IMG/VR virus record: IMGVR_UViG_3300025138_010289
Coordinates: 1 to 51,794 of that record
DNA from: a virus
Strand: one strand, 5' to 3'
Length of the DNA stretch: 51,794 nt
The stretch's first letter is position 1. Every line of letters begins with the position of its first letter. Both the position numbers and the translations under genes were made by a program. Positions 1 to 8,025 of the stretch are shown here, piece after piece. The notes under the pieces were generated by a model. That model did no database searches. It had not been told where the DNA came from and was given only the letters and a program-made list of their open reading frames with translations.

Positions 1-656
1 AAGTCTAATTTATTATTATTGTAAATAGCTCCATGATTTAATTTTACCTTAAGTAAATCGGCATATGCTTTATTATTTGTAGTAATTGCACCTCCCTCTC
101 CTGTTGTTAATAATTTTCTTGGATGAAAACTAAAACAGGTTAAGTCTGCTATAGAACCATTTTTTTGATTAAATTCACTACTACCTAAGGCACATGCTGC
201 ATCTTCTATAAGAGGTAGATTATGGCCTTGGCATATATTTTTTATTGAATGGATATTAGAAGGATTACCTAAAGCATCTACAAACATTACTGCTTTTGAT
301 TTTGGAGTAATTTTTGAAATTAAATCCTTAGTATCCATATTATATGTTTTAAGATTAACATCAACAAATATAGGAACAGCACCCATATTTTCTATGACAT
401 TAGCACTTGCGGGGTATGAAAAATCAGAAACAAGAACTTCATCACCTGGTTGGATATTAATAATTTCTAAAGATAAACTTAAAGCAGTTGTAGCTGATGT
501 TGTTAAAAAAGAATAATCACATTCTATATAATTTTTTAAATCATTTTGGAATTGTTCTACATATTCCCCTTTAGTAAAGAACCCTGTTTTAAATATTTTT
601 CTAAACTTCCTATTAATATTTCTATATTTTAAATATGGTTTTATTATTCTAATCAT
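1..656 (-). CDS. DegT/DnrJ/EryC1/StrS-family sugar aminotransferase (partial, 3' end outside window)
   Basis: An open frame runs from ATG at 656-654 to the window edge, about 218 residues without a stop. The translation has the fold-type I PLP aminotransferase pattern of the DegT/StrS family: an N-terminal SFLTTSATTALSLSLE segment, then GDEVLVSDFSYPASAN, FVDALGNPSNI, LPLIEDAACALGS (PLP-binding Asp) and SFHPRKLLTTGEGG, where the Lys after HPR is the expected Schiff-base lysine. Family members transaminate nucleotide-linked keto-sugars (or, less often, other substrates) to make amino sugars for surface glycans. It starts 1 nt after the TAA of the upstream glycosyltransferase-like gene, so it is the downstream member of a sugar cassette. 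No RBS is visible. The family is clear; the substrate is unknown. Confidence 0.87.
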   Translation of the reverse strand, partial: MIRIIKPYLKYRNINRKFRKIFKTGFFTKGEYVEQFQNDLKNYIECDYSFLTTSATTALSLSLEIINIQPGDEVLVSDFSYPASANVIENMGAVPIFVDVNLKTYNMDTKDLISKITPKSKAVMFVDALGNPSNIHSIKNICQGHNLPLIEDAACALGSSEFNQKNGSIADLTCFSFHPRKLLTTGEGGAITTNNKAYADLLKVKLNHGAIYNNNKLD

Positions 657-657
657 C

Positions 658-1671
658 TTATATGCTTTTAAAAAATTTAATTACTGATTTAACTGAATAA
701 CATTCTTCTAACCATTTACCTATACCTTCCATATATCCTATTAAATCATCTTCTGTAATTGATTTTATAAAATGATTTAAAGTATTTAATAATTCTTCTT
801 CAGTAGTACCTAAGGGTACAACAGGACATTCATATTTACCTGTTAATTTAAACATTGAGTCTGTAATATTATTTATTGTACTAAATGTAAAGTTTGAAGT
901 AAATAAACTTTCTAATGTAGATACTCCATAACCTCCACAACCTTGAGGCCAAAATTGATCTATATAAAATATTGATTTTTGTTTTTCAGAAATTGAGACA
1001 GAATGAGGGATATTAGTTAATACTTTATATTGAAATTTATTAGAATCTAGATGTAGATCATTAATAGTTCTATTAATTATATTAGTACCTTTAGTTTGGG
1101 TTTTAGAAGGAATATGTAAAATAGTCCAAGGTTTGTGATTTAATTTTTCTTTAAAAGTAGTTATAAATTTATTATAATTAAAATCAATATACTGGTAGGC
1201 ATGCATAGGTGCATCATTTTGTTCTTTATTAGATAACCTATATAAATCTATCCCATAAAAATGTTTATGTATTTTTTTCCTTTGAGGGTGATTATTGTAA
1301 AAAGGATAAACTTCTCTATAACATGATCCAGGATGCCAAATGCAAAACTTTGCATTAATTTTAAATAAATCAATCCCATAAACAATACTAAATTTTTCTA
1401 TAGTTTTATACACTAAATGTGGTTGTTGACCTTCCCAAGATTCTTCAGCGAAAATTATTATATCACTTTCTAATAAAAATTGTTTAGATTTTGTAATTTG
1501 ATCTGCATCGCATTCCTCTACATCATAATCATGTTGGATATTATAATTAAATGGATGTTTTTGAAAACATATTGATTTTGATTCTATATCTTTACTATGT
1601 TTATTAAGACAATAAGAGTACTCTGTTAGCACATTTGCAAAATCTATAATGGATAGAAAGCTTATTTTCAT
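658..1671 (-). CDS. Putative GT-B glycosyltransferase
   Basis: 337 aa. The C-terminal half looks like a GT-B (GT1/GT4-like) donor domain: ILHIPSKTQTKGTNIINRTI resembles the loop-helix element of glycosyltransferases, and FWPQGCGGYGVSTLESL resembles the nucleotide-sugar binding segment G.(G/S)..E. The N-terminal half is divergent, and no signal peptide or membrane span is seen. Its ATG overlaps the stop of the upstream GT2 gene by 4 bp (1668-1671), suggesting translational coupling, and the aminotransferase follows directly. Acceptor and donor are unknown. Alternative: another sugar-related enzyme with the same fold. The assignment rests on weak motifs plus strong context. Confidence 0.6.
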   Translation of the reverse strand: MKISFLSIIDFANVLTEYSYCLNKHSKDIESKSICFQKHPFNYNIQHDYDVEECDADQITKSKQFLLESDIIIFAEESWEGQQPHLVYKTIEKFSIVYGIDLFKINAKFCIWHPGSCYREVYPFYNNHPQRKKIHKHFYGIDLYRLSNKEQNDAPMHAYQYIDFNYNKFITTFKEKLNHKPWTILHIPSKTQTKGTNIINRTINDLHLDSNKFQYKVLTNIPHSVSISEKQKSIFYIDQFWPQGCGGYGVSTLESLFTSNFTFSTINNITDSMFKLTGKYECPVVPLGTTEEELLNTLNHFIKSITEDDLIGYMEGIGKWLEECYSVKSVIKFFKSI

Positions 1672-2297
1672 AATGTATTATAGTAATTATTTTGTTTTTC
1701 TTGCTTTTCTATAGTCTTATCATGAATTAAACACCATTCTTCTTCAGAAGGGAGTTGGGTCATAACTTCATATCCTTCTAACACTTCATGTACTTTATTT
1801 TTCCATTTAATATTTTCATGGTTTTTATAGATTCTCCATTGATAGTCAGGAAAATTTACCCAGCCTTTTGGGTTTACATTCCATCTCCATTTTTGTATAT
1901 GGTCACTTGTAATGCCCTTTACTGTGTTTATTCGAGGAACTAAAAAAACATCTACATTTTGGTTCATTTCTAATACTGAGGGGAGGGTTTTTAATGTAAA
2001 TAATGTTGGAAGTTCATCTGCATCAATTTGATATATGTAATCCCCCTTACATAAGCTAGTAAGGTAGTTTTTCATATCCGCAAAATGTCCATTGAATTTA
2101 TAAGGATACCAAGAAAAATTAGAATATGTATTTACTGATTTAGCTCTTAAATAATCTTCTACAGATTTAGTACCGTTTTCAGAATCATATAATACTACAA
2201 TTTCATCTTCTTCCCTTTTATTATTAATTAAAAATGGAATTAGTCTTTGAATTTCTTGAGATTCATTACATACAGTGATTGCATAACTTACTTTCAT
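1668..2297 (-). CDS. Family 2 (GT-A) glycosyltransferase
   Basis: 209 aa. The N terminus MKVSYAITVCNESQEIQRL followed by DEIVVLYDSENGT is the nucleotide-binding start of GT2 enzymes, and GDYIYQIDADELP carries the DXD-type metal/UDP-sugar motif (DAD, about residues 94-96). Length is short for GT2, with only the catalytic domain present and no membrane segment, so it is probably cytoplasmic. A TTCG-TATATTCC promoter-like element lies only 4 nt upstream of ATG, with AGTGG 19 nt further up, so the gene may open a transcript covering this gene and the two downstream sugar genes. The glycan target (host surface, virion protein or DNA base) cannot be read from sequence. Confidence 0.85.
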   Translation of the reverse strand: MKVSYAITVCNESQEIQRLIPFLINNKREEDEIVVLYDSENGTKSVEDYLRAKSVNTYSNFSWYPYKFNGHFADMKNYLTSLCKGDYIYQIDADELPTLFTLKTLPSVLEMNQNVDVFLVPRINTVKGITSDHIQKWRWNVNPKGWVNFPDYQWRIYKNHENIKWKNKVHEVLEGYEVMTQLPSEEEWCLIHDKTIEKQEKQNNYYNTL

Positions 2298-2301
2298 ATA
2301 T

Positions 2302-2333
2302 GGAATATACGAAGAATATCTTAATCTTCCACT
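2302..2333 (-). promoter_or_regulatory. Predicted Bacteroidetes-type promoter for GT2 gene
   Basis: Minus strand reads AGTGG-N19-TATATTCC preceded by TTCG, matching the phage-wide TTTGG-N19-TATATT pattern. The box ends 4 nt before the ATG at 2297, so the transcript would be almost leaderless. The -33 part lies in the 3' end of the upstream gene. Confidence 0.6.
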
Positions 2334-2794
2334 GGTTCTTTAAACATTCCTATAGAATCTAGGGCTTCTATAAAGTCACTTTCATCAAATTCTTTAATAG
2401 TGTCCATGTCCATTCTCCATTTATAATATTCTCCTTTTTTATGAGGATTAGGATATTTTTCTTTGTCTTCGTCTTTAACTGGGACCGCATGTACAGCTGC
2501 CCATTTCCAATTATCTCCACTAGAACCATTAGCAAATACCATTCCTTTTTCTGGAATGTTAATTGTAGAAGGCATCCAAATCATCCCATCTTCATCTTCA
2601 CCCATTAATTCCTTATATAAATTAGGAAGTAATTCAATTTGCTTATTATAAAACTCTTCATCTTTTTTCATTAACGAATTAGATTGAAAACCACACCCAT
2701 AACAGAAATGATTTTTTATCTTATCATTTACTTCAGTTACATAACATGCATCTGATCCACAACGTTTACATACTATTAATTTATCTACGCTCAT
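2321..2794 (-). CDS. Hypothetical protein with N-terminal zinc ribbon
   Basis: 157 aa, not recognised. Residues 9-35 hold two Cys pairs, CKRCG and CYGCGF, separated by about 20 residues, a typical zinc-ribbon arrangement. The rest is acidic with several Trp and Gly (IWMPSTINIPEKGMVF, NWKWAAVHAV). Start overlaps the upstream glycosyltransferase stop (2791-2794, ATGA type). The ribbon could bind nucleic acid or protein; the context is a glycosyltransferase operon. No closer assignment can be supported. Confidence 0.8.
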   Translation of the reverse strand: MSVDKLIVCKRCGSDACYVTEVNDKIKNHFCYGCGFQSNSLMKKDEEFYNKQIELLPNLYKELMGEDEDGMIWMPSTINIPEKGMVFANGSSGDNWKWAAVHAVPVKDEDKEKYPNPHKKGEYYKWRMDMDTIKEFDESDFIEALDSIGMFKEPVED

Positions 2795-4116
2795 GCTTTA
2801 ACTTTTTTAAGATTTGGTAATTTTAATTCTGGTAGTTTTTTCTTAGGGAGATTTAATTTTGGTAGTTTTAATTCAACTTGGCTTGTTAATTTAGGAACAT
2901 TTCTATTTAAAGTATCTTTTAATTGTTCAACCATTTTTTCAAATGAAAAATTACTTCTACTAAAAAATCCTTGTCTATTAGCTTTGTTTTTATAATTTTT
3001 ATAATTATTAAAAACATCATTTAAAAAGAAACCCACATTACCTAAATCAACCTTAAACCATTTAGACCCTTCTATAATCCATTCATTTTTAGCTGTTGGA
3101 TGGACATCTTCTAATTGCCCTCCACATAAAGGTACAAATTCAGGATTTAAAAAATCAACATGACCCGACCAATTAGTACTAATAATAGGTTTATTTGTTA
3201 AGCTAAATTCTAATAAAGGCCTACCAAATCCTTCTCCTTTAGTAAGATTAATCATAGCCTTTACCTTAGGATGATTGTACAATTCACTCATTTCTTCATT
3301 TGTAAATTCTCCATGAAGTAAATAAATATTAGGTAATTTATTACTTGGGACAGATTTTTTTATTTCATGTATCTTCCTAAGAATTTCTCTCCTATCCATA
3401 TAAGATGAAACTGAACTACTACATTTCATAATAAGTGCTGGGGATTTTTTCTTATTTTTAAAATTTTCTAAAAATGCCTTAATCATTAAACCAACATTCT
3501 TTCTATCGTGTCCTATATCACCTTGCATCCAATGTCCTACAAATAAGTAAGCAAAACTTTCAGGTATAGATTTTATATCATCATAAATATCTTCACTTTC
3601 AAATACATTATGAGGTTTATATAATTCTAAATCTGCACCCTCAATTAATACTTCAATTGGTTTTATTAACTCTAAAGGATGTTCTTGACCAGTTTGAGGA
3701 TTTTTACCTGTAAATTTAGCTTCTTTAAATACATTTTTAGAATGTTCAGATGAAACTAAATTTAAATCCATTCTATTTAATCCTTCTATCCATTTAGGGT
3801 TTGGAATTGTAGTTTCAATACCCGCAGTTAAACCTATATTATATTGGCCCACAGGTTGAAATTCACTTGGGATGGTATGTTGACACCAAATATCTGGTTT
3901 TTGTGGAATAGTATTATCTTTAATTATAAATTTATCTAAAAATTCCCATTCAGGATTATCTTCAATAAAACCCCAAGGACAATTACCCCACATTTGAGGT
4001 AATATTTTAACTTCATATTTATCTAATTCTATTATGGCTTTAACAAAATCTCTTGCTCTAGCTCCATACCCACTGTAAGTATCAATTGGGCAGCTTATGT
4101 AAAATGTATTTTTCAT
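2791..4116 (-). CDS. GT-B glycosyltransferase (GT4-like) with Lys-Leu-Pro tail
   Basis: 441 aa. Standard group 1 glycosyltransferase features: N-terminal PIDTYSGYGARARDFVKA, a central VGHWMQGDIGHDRKNVGLMIKAF segment, and the donor-binding TKGEGFGRPLLEFSLTNKPII containing the E-x7-E-type signature. The last about 28 residues are unusual, a repeated Lys/Leu/Pro pattern (KLPKLNLPKKK, LPELKLPNLKK), basic and presumably extended. It may be an anchoring or partner-binding tail. It overlaps the upstream GT gene by 1 bp (4116). Probably a cytoplasmic enzyme adding a sugar to an unknown acceptor. Confidence 0.85.
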   Translation of the reverse strand: MKNTFYISCPIDTYSGYGARARDFVKAIIELDKYEVKILPQMWGNCPWGFIEDNPEWEFLDKFIIKDNTIPQKPDIWCQHTIPSEFQPVGQYNIGLTAGIETTIPNPKWIEGLNRMDLNLVSSEHSKNVFKEAKFTGKNPQTGQEHPLELIKPIEVLIEGADLELYKPHNVFESEDIYDDIKSIPESFAYLFVGHWMQGDIGHDRKNVGLMIKAFLENFKNKKKSPALIMKCSSSVSSYMDRREILRKIHEIKKSVPSNKLPNIYLLHGEFTNEEMSELYNHPKVKAMINLTKGEGFGRPLLEFSLTNKPIISTNWSGHVDFLNPEFVPLCGGQLEDVHPTAKNEWIIEGSKWFKVDLGNVGFFLNDVFNNYKNYKNKANRQGFFSRSNFSFEKMVEQLKDTLNRNVPKLTSQVELKLPKLNLPKKKLPELKLPNLKKVKA

Positions 4117-5552
4117 TAGTAAACTAAATTATGGTTTAATGTTCTTACTTTATATTCATTACTATTTAAGAATTCATATCTTTCTCTAGGTTCCCAAGTG
4201 TTAAATAATTTATCTGTATATTCTATAAATCTTTTACCTTGATAATCCGATGTAAATCCAGCTTCTTCTGATAATGCCCATTCTCTACCTTTCATTCCTC
4301 TTGATTCTCTTTCTTCAGATGACATTTCATATAATTCTTTCATCCTTTCAGTAGCATCCTCAGGTTTGCATCGGTCATCCCAAATATATGGCGTTATAGG
4401 CGAACCTTGAAGCGATCTACACGCGGGAAAAACAGGAAACGCCCACTCACCATGGGTTTCATATTTACGCGTGTTATTCGATGGTATTTGAGGTGAAGGT
4501 GTAAACCATTTTCCGTTTTCATCAATAAACCTCATTTGATCTTGCATTCCCCCTGTAACATTAGCTATAATTGGAGTTCCTGATAATAAACTTTCGGTTA
4601 ATGCTAACCCCCACCCTTCATTAGATGTTAATAAAATAGTAGCATCTGCTATATTATATAAAGAGCCCATCTGTTCAGTATTTAAATGTGCATTAATAAA
4701 GAAAATATGGTTTACCCAACTATCACCAAATAGATATTCACATACTGCTATTAAATCAGTCCCATTATTATCTATTGGTTGGGTTTTCATCATAAGGCAA
4801 CATTTATCAGCTTTTTCTTTAGGTAATGAATCTAAAAACATTTTAAATGCCCATATAGTATCCGATATTTGTTTTCTTCTAATATTTCTAGAATTAAAAA
4901 GTATTTTAAAATCAAATTCTTTACCATTAAATATATTCTTTTCCATTTCAGAAACTAACTTATCTTCTTTAGCTCTGGGTTTGAATATTTCTTCATTAAT
5001 TCCATGTGGGAGATATTCTATAACCTTATCTTTTACATTATCTCCTAAAACTATTTTATTAATGTTTACTGTTTGTTTTGATATGCCATATAGAGCATCA
5101 CATGACTCGTAGTATTCTTCATTATATTGAGGGGCAGGATAATCATCCCAAATGTTAAGATATATAATAGGAATTTCCTTTCTAATTTCACTCTCAATTT
5201 GAAATACAAACTGGAAATATCTAGGGTCAGTAATTAACATTAAAGCATCAGGTTTTTCTTTTTTTATCATATCCCTTACAATCCTACTATCTCCATACCC
5301 ATCTTGGGGATATAAGATAACTGAAGCATCTTTTAAACCATGTTCTTTTTCCATTGTAGAGGATAAATCAATAGTTTTACCTTTGTCTGGGTGTTTAACT
5401 GCTCCTGCCATTTGAACCCAGTTATAATGATGAGCAGATTTTAAAACTATTTCCTTCCCAATATGGGCTATCCCTGAGTGGACTCTAATATCATCACATA
5501 ACAAAAGGATTTTTTTCCTTTTATTTTTTTCAATGTAACCTTCTTTTGACAT
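4116..5552 (-). CDS. GT-B glycosyltransferase (GT4-like)
   Basis: 478 aa. N-terminal Rossmann start KKILLLCDDIRVHSGIAHIG; central LPHGINEEIFKP, the usual linker between the two GT-B domains; ILFNSRNIRRKQISDTI; and the donor-binding LLTSNEGWGLALTESLLSGTPIIANVTGG. These are textbook GT4 elements. It is the most upstream member of the sugar cassette. A patch around 4370-4500 is visibly richer in C, G and CpG than its surroundings, hinting at mosaic ancestry or a strongly constrained segment. Substrate unknown. Confidence 0.88.
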   Translation of the reverse strand: MSKEGYIEKNKRKKILLLCDDIRVHSGIAHIGKEIVLKSAHHYNWVQMAGAVKHPDKGKTIDLSSTMEKEHGLKDASVILYPQDGYGDSRIVRDMIKKEKPDALMLITDPRYFQFVFQIESEIRKEIPIIYLNIWDDYPAPQYNEEYYESCDALYGISKQTVNINKIVLGDNVKDKVIEYLPHGINEEIFKPRAKEDKLVSEMEKNIFNGKEFDFKILFNSRNIRRKQISDTIWAFKMFLDSLPKEKADKCCLMMKTQPIDNNGTDLIAVCEYLFGDSWVNHIFFINAHLNTEQMGSLYNIADATILLTSNEGWGLALTESLLSGTPIIANVTGGMQDQMRFIDENGKWFTPSPQIPSNNTRKYETHGEWAFPVFPACRSLQGSPITPYIWDDRCKPEDATERMKELYEMSSEERESRGMKGREWALSEEAGFTSDYQGKRFIEYTDKLFNTWEPRERYEFLNSNEYKVRTLNHNLVY

Positions 5553-5559
5553 ATATTAT

Positions 5560-5754
5560 TTATTTTTCTATTAATTCTAAATTTGTATGGTTGCTTATTT
5601 GTTTTCTAAAATCTTCATCTGTAAGATATAAATAGATTGCACGATCTGAAAGTTTTTGAAATGAAAATTTCCTTCTTACACATTGAATTTTAAACTCTTC
5701 AAACAAATCACTTTTTACTTTTACACTTGTTAGTGTCATATTTTTATTAGCCAT
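5560..5754 (-). CDS. Small ribbon-helix-helix-like protein
   Basis: 64 aa. TLTSVKVKSDLFEEFKIQC followed by two predicted helices resembles the beta-alpha-alpha core of Arc/CopG/MetJ repressors, where a short basic strand binds DNA as a dimer. It could regulate phage transcription or autoregulate. Ends 7 bp before the GT4 gene, so probably co-transcribed with it. Upstream, 5770-5777 reads TATAAATA in the transcribed direction 15 nt from the ATG, an isolated match to the classical T4 late box. Fold call is from pattern only. Confidence 0.6.
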   Translation of the reverse strand: MANKNMTLTSVKVKSDLFEEFKIQCVRRKFSFQKLSDRAIYLYLTDEDFRKQISNHTNLELIEK

Positions 5755-5785
5755 TTTCTTATATTTTTATATTTATACATACGTA

Positions 5786-6742
5786 TTATAAAGATCTATT
5801 CTTTGTACCAGGACATAAATCACTACCGTGATACGGACAAAACCTACAATTATTGGGGTTAGCCAAACTAGGTTTGTAAGCTTTCTGGTTGTATTCATTC
5901 CCAATAAATACATCTTTTATAAAATCATTTAATACATTTGTAGCTTTATTAATTGTTGTTTTTCCATGAGAAGGGATAAATTTTTGTATTCTTTTTTGTG
6001 GATAATCTCCATCTTCATAAACTTTTCTTCTAACTATAAAAAACTCAATATCAATATTTTTTTCAGGGATTCCAAACTGTTCTGCAAAAAACTTTTTATA
6101 TAATACTAACTGGTAGTGCTTTATTGCATTTTTGTTTGATAAAGCCCATTTACCCCACCCATTTGTTGATGTTTTAATATCATATATTGTAAATCTATTT
6201 AACGTTTCATTATACATTACAATATCAAGATACCCTTGAAATTTAACTTTATTAAACATTTTATTTGGGTTTATTATAATAGGAATCTCACAACCTACTA
6301 AATACGTTCCTCTTTTACTAAAAGTTTTTCCCTTATGTTTTTTAAAATAATTAATTATGTTCTCGCCATCCTGGTAGAATTCTTGTAACTCTCCATCTTT
6401 AAAAAAATGAATGCTTTTATTTTTCTCATAATCCGATAAGTAATTTTCTTTTAAACTTGTTTTAAAAAAATCTAAAATATCTATTCTATCAGCGGCCGCA
6501 CCACTTTCTTTATACATTATATCTAAATAATGTTGAAGAGCTTCATGTAATGCCTTTCCAAACACAGCATGCATGCTAGGAGTATAAATTTTATGACCAT
6601 CTCTATATTGTAGTGCCCATCTATGAGCACAACCATCGTACATTGAGAGTTGAGAAAAAGAAATATTCTTTTCTACAGCATAATTAATTGCCTTAGGAAC
6701 ATAATTTTGAATTTCTTTTACTATTTTAGGAATCTTTTTCAT
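5786..6742 (-). CDS. PD-(D/E)XK exonuclease, Cas4/AddB-like with Fe-S staple
   Basis: 318 aa. RecB-family nuclease motifs in order: FGKALHEAL (His), FQGYLDIVMY (catalytic Asp), TIYDIKTS (D-x-K) and YQLVLYKKFF (Gln/Tyr motif). Four cysteines fit the Cas4/AddB iron-sulphur staple: C38 near the N terminus and C299, C302, C310 in CRFCPYHGSDLC at the C terminus. Such proteins are 5' or bidirectional ssDNA exonucleases in recombination or end processing. No helicase domain is fused and no CRISPR array or other cas gene is nearby, so a phage recombination/repair role is likelier than CRISPR adaptation. It ends 1 bp from the DUF1599-like gene. Confidence 0.85.
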   Translation of the reverse strand: MKKIPKIVKEIQNYVPKAINYAVEKNISFSQLSMYDGCAHRWALQYRDGHKIYTPSMHAVFGKALHEALQHYLDIMYKESGAAADRIDILDFFKTSLKENYLSDYEKNKSIHFFKDGELQEFYQDGENIINYFKKHKGKTFSKRGTYLVGCEIPIIINPNKMFNKVKFQGYLDIVMYNETLNRFTIYDIKTSTNGWGKWALSNKNAIKHYQLVLYKKFFAEQFGIPEKNIDIEFFIVRRKVYEDGDYPQKRIQKFIPSHGKTTINKATNVLNDFIKDVFIGNEYNQKAYKPSLANPNNCRFCPYHGSDLCPGTKNRSL

Positions 6743-7114
6743 TTATTTTTTCCACTTATCACGCCCAACTAATAAACCAATTATACCATAATTAGCTACA
6801 TCTAGGAATGTGTCTTCCATTCCTTCACCTTTTACAAAACTTTTTCCATTTACTAATAAGTTTCTTAATCTGGATACTTTATCAGTTAATCTAATTGCCA
6901 ACCCAGTTAATGAAAATGTTTTATCATTTTCTTTAGTTAAATCCCCACCTAATGAAATATTTTGTAAACCATAATCCATATGTTTACGAGCAAAGGTTTC
7001 ATACATTTCATCTTGGATTTTTTTAAATTCTTTTGATAGTTCAGGATATTCTTCTTCAAAAATATGCAGTACTTCAAAATCATGTCCTACACAAGGGGAT
7101 ATTGGTTTTTCCAT
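6743..7114 (-). CDS. DUF1599/Nmad1-like nucleotide-metabolism protein
   Basis: 123 aa. KKIQDEMYETFARKHMDYGLQNI, LAIRLTDKVSRLRNLLVNG and EGMEDTFLDVANYGIIGLLV match the DUF1599 (nucleotide modification associated domain 1) pattern: K..DYG, R..DK..R..NL and E..DT..D.ANY. These alpha-helical proteins resemble MazG-like pyrophosphatases and are often found with base-modification genes in phages. With the que/dpdA-like genes and another MazG-like protein in this window, a role in dNTP pool control or modified nucleotide handling is plausible but unproven. Confidence 0.7.
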   Translation of the reverse strand: MEKPISPCVGHDFEVLHIFEEEYPELSKEFKKIQDEMYETFARKHMDYGLQNISLGGDLTKENDKTFSLTGLAIRLTDKVSRLRNLLVNGKSFVKGEGMEDTFLDVANYGIIGLLVGRDKWKK

Positions 7115-7115
7115 T

Positions 7116-7340
7116 TTATATAATTTCTTTTGTTGTAAAATATTTTTCTATAGCATATAATCTATCATCGGCTTCTGCTAATAAATTTAATGATTCTGTA
7201 GCATCAGCTAAGAAATCATTTGCTGTATGATCACCTATCCCAACTGCTTTAGTTTCTAATAAATCTAAAGCCATTAATGCTTTTTCTTTATCGGCCAATG
7301 CTTGTAATTTTAAAGCTGATATAACTTTACTTTTTTTCAT
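7116..7340 (-). CDS. Small hypothetical helical protein
   Basis: 74 aa, not recognised. Predominantly helical with heptad-like Leu/Ala spacing (SALKLQALADKEKALMALDLLE, SLNLLAEADDRLYAIEKYF). Starts by overlapping the gp62-like gene stop by 4 bp (7337-7340) and lies 1 bp upstream of the DUF1599-like gene, so it is in the replication operon. Probably cytoplasmic. No function can be assigned. Confidence 0.75.
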   Translation of the reverse strand: MKKSKVISALKLQALADKEKALMALDLLETKAVGIGDHTANDFLADATESLNLLAEADDRLYAIEKYFTTKEII

Positions 7341-7750
7341 TTTATTAATTTTTTATGATCTTTTTCATCAACCCCCATTTCAAATAATATATTTTTTATT
7401 TCTTCTAATGGGAGAATGTTAATATAATTATCAGCTTCTGCTAAACCACATTTAAAATAACTAGATATATATTCAATAAGTTCTTGGTTTGATTTTTTAT
7501 TAAGATTTTTAATATACTTTAAATAAATTTTCTTTTTTGGAATTAATTGTCTATAAATGTTATATATTTGCTTTTTACTTTGTGGGTTAATTTTTTGAAC
7601 ATAATTTACTATTTCAACATAACCCACATACATAGACAAATAACGGTGCATCATATAGGAATTCCACTTTTCCCAGGATTCTTCAGGAATATCATTAACT
7701 GGTCGTTTTGTTATTGTAATTTCGTTTAACCAATCAAAGATGTTTCTCAT
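7337..7750 (-). CDS. 62: Clamp-loader small subunit, gp62-like
   Basis: 137 aa. N-terminal FDWLNEITITKRP, then SYMMHRYLSMYVGYVEIVNYVQ, IYNIYRQLIPKKKIYLKYIK and ELIEYISSYFKC follow the pattern of T4-type gp62. In T4 it joins four gp44 subunits to load the gp45 clamp at primer-template junctions. It is about 50 residues shorter than T4 gp62 (187 aa), in line with compact divergent versions. Position supports the call: gp44 lies just upstream with one small ORF between, and the clamp gene is further upstream. Overlaps that small ORF by 4 bp. Confidence 0.78.
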   Translation of the reverse strand: MRNIFDWLNEITITKRPVNDIPEESWEKWNSYMMHRYLSMYVGYVEIVNYVQKINPQSKKQIYNIYRQLIPKKKIYLKYIKNLNKKSNQELIEYISSYFKCGLAEADNYINILPLEEIKNILFEMGVDEKDHKKLIK

Positions 7751-8013
7751 TCAGTATCTTTTACATCTGCAGTTAGATCTTCATACTCTTCTCTTAAATC
7801 TGAAGGAATAGTATCTTTTAAAATTTTACCACTTTCTGGGTCAAAAAATACAGGAATTGGCATTATAGCATCTTCATTTGCACCTACTACAAATTTAGAA
7901 ACTTTTCTTAAAATTACACCTTGTTGGAATATTTTATTCCCACCTACGGTTTCGATTGATGTAGTATTTTTTAAATCTACATTAGGTTGTGCTTGAGTTT
8001 GGTTTTGATTCAT
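7747..8013 (-). CDS. Hypothetical protein between gp44 and gp62
   Basis: 88 aa, not recognised. A Gln/Asn-rich N terminus (MNQNQTQAQPNVDL) is followed by a compact stretch (KIFQQGVILRKVSKFVVG) and an acidic C-terminal tail (EEYEDLTADVKDTE). Lies 12 bp after gp44 and overlaps gp62-like by 4 bp. Expressed with the clamp loader; T4 has its RegA translational repressor gene near this position, but this sequence shows no RegA resemblance that I can see. Confidence 0.75.
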   Translation of the reverse strand: MNQNQTQAQPNVDLKNTTSIETVGGNKIFQQGVILRKVSKFVVGANEDAIMPIPVFFDPESGKILKDTIPSDLREEYEDLTADVKDTE

Positions 8014-8025
8014 CTTTATTTGTTT

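Noticed and set aside
5770-5777. TATAAATA in the transcribed direction, a classical T4 late promoter.
   Set aside because: It is the only such isolated match I noticed in that orientation before a gene, in a very A/T-rich gap, and no late gene follows; kept only as a remark in the RHH-like gene entry.
6491-6498. GCGGCCGC (NotI) site in an AT-rich gene, suggesting a cloning artefact.
   Set aside because: It lies in frame in the PD-(D/E)XK gene and encodes part of an unremarkable GAAADRIDI segment; no vector-like sequence around it.
5786-6742. CRISPR system suggested by a Cas4-like nuclease.
   Set aside because: No repeat-spacer array, Cas1 or Cas2 seen anywhere in the window.
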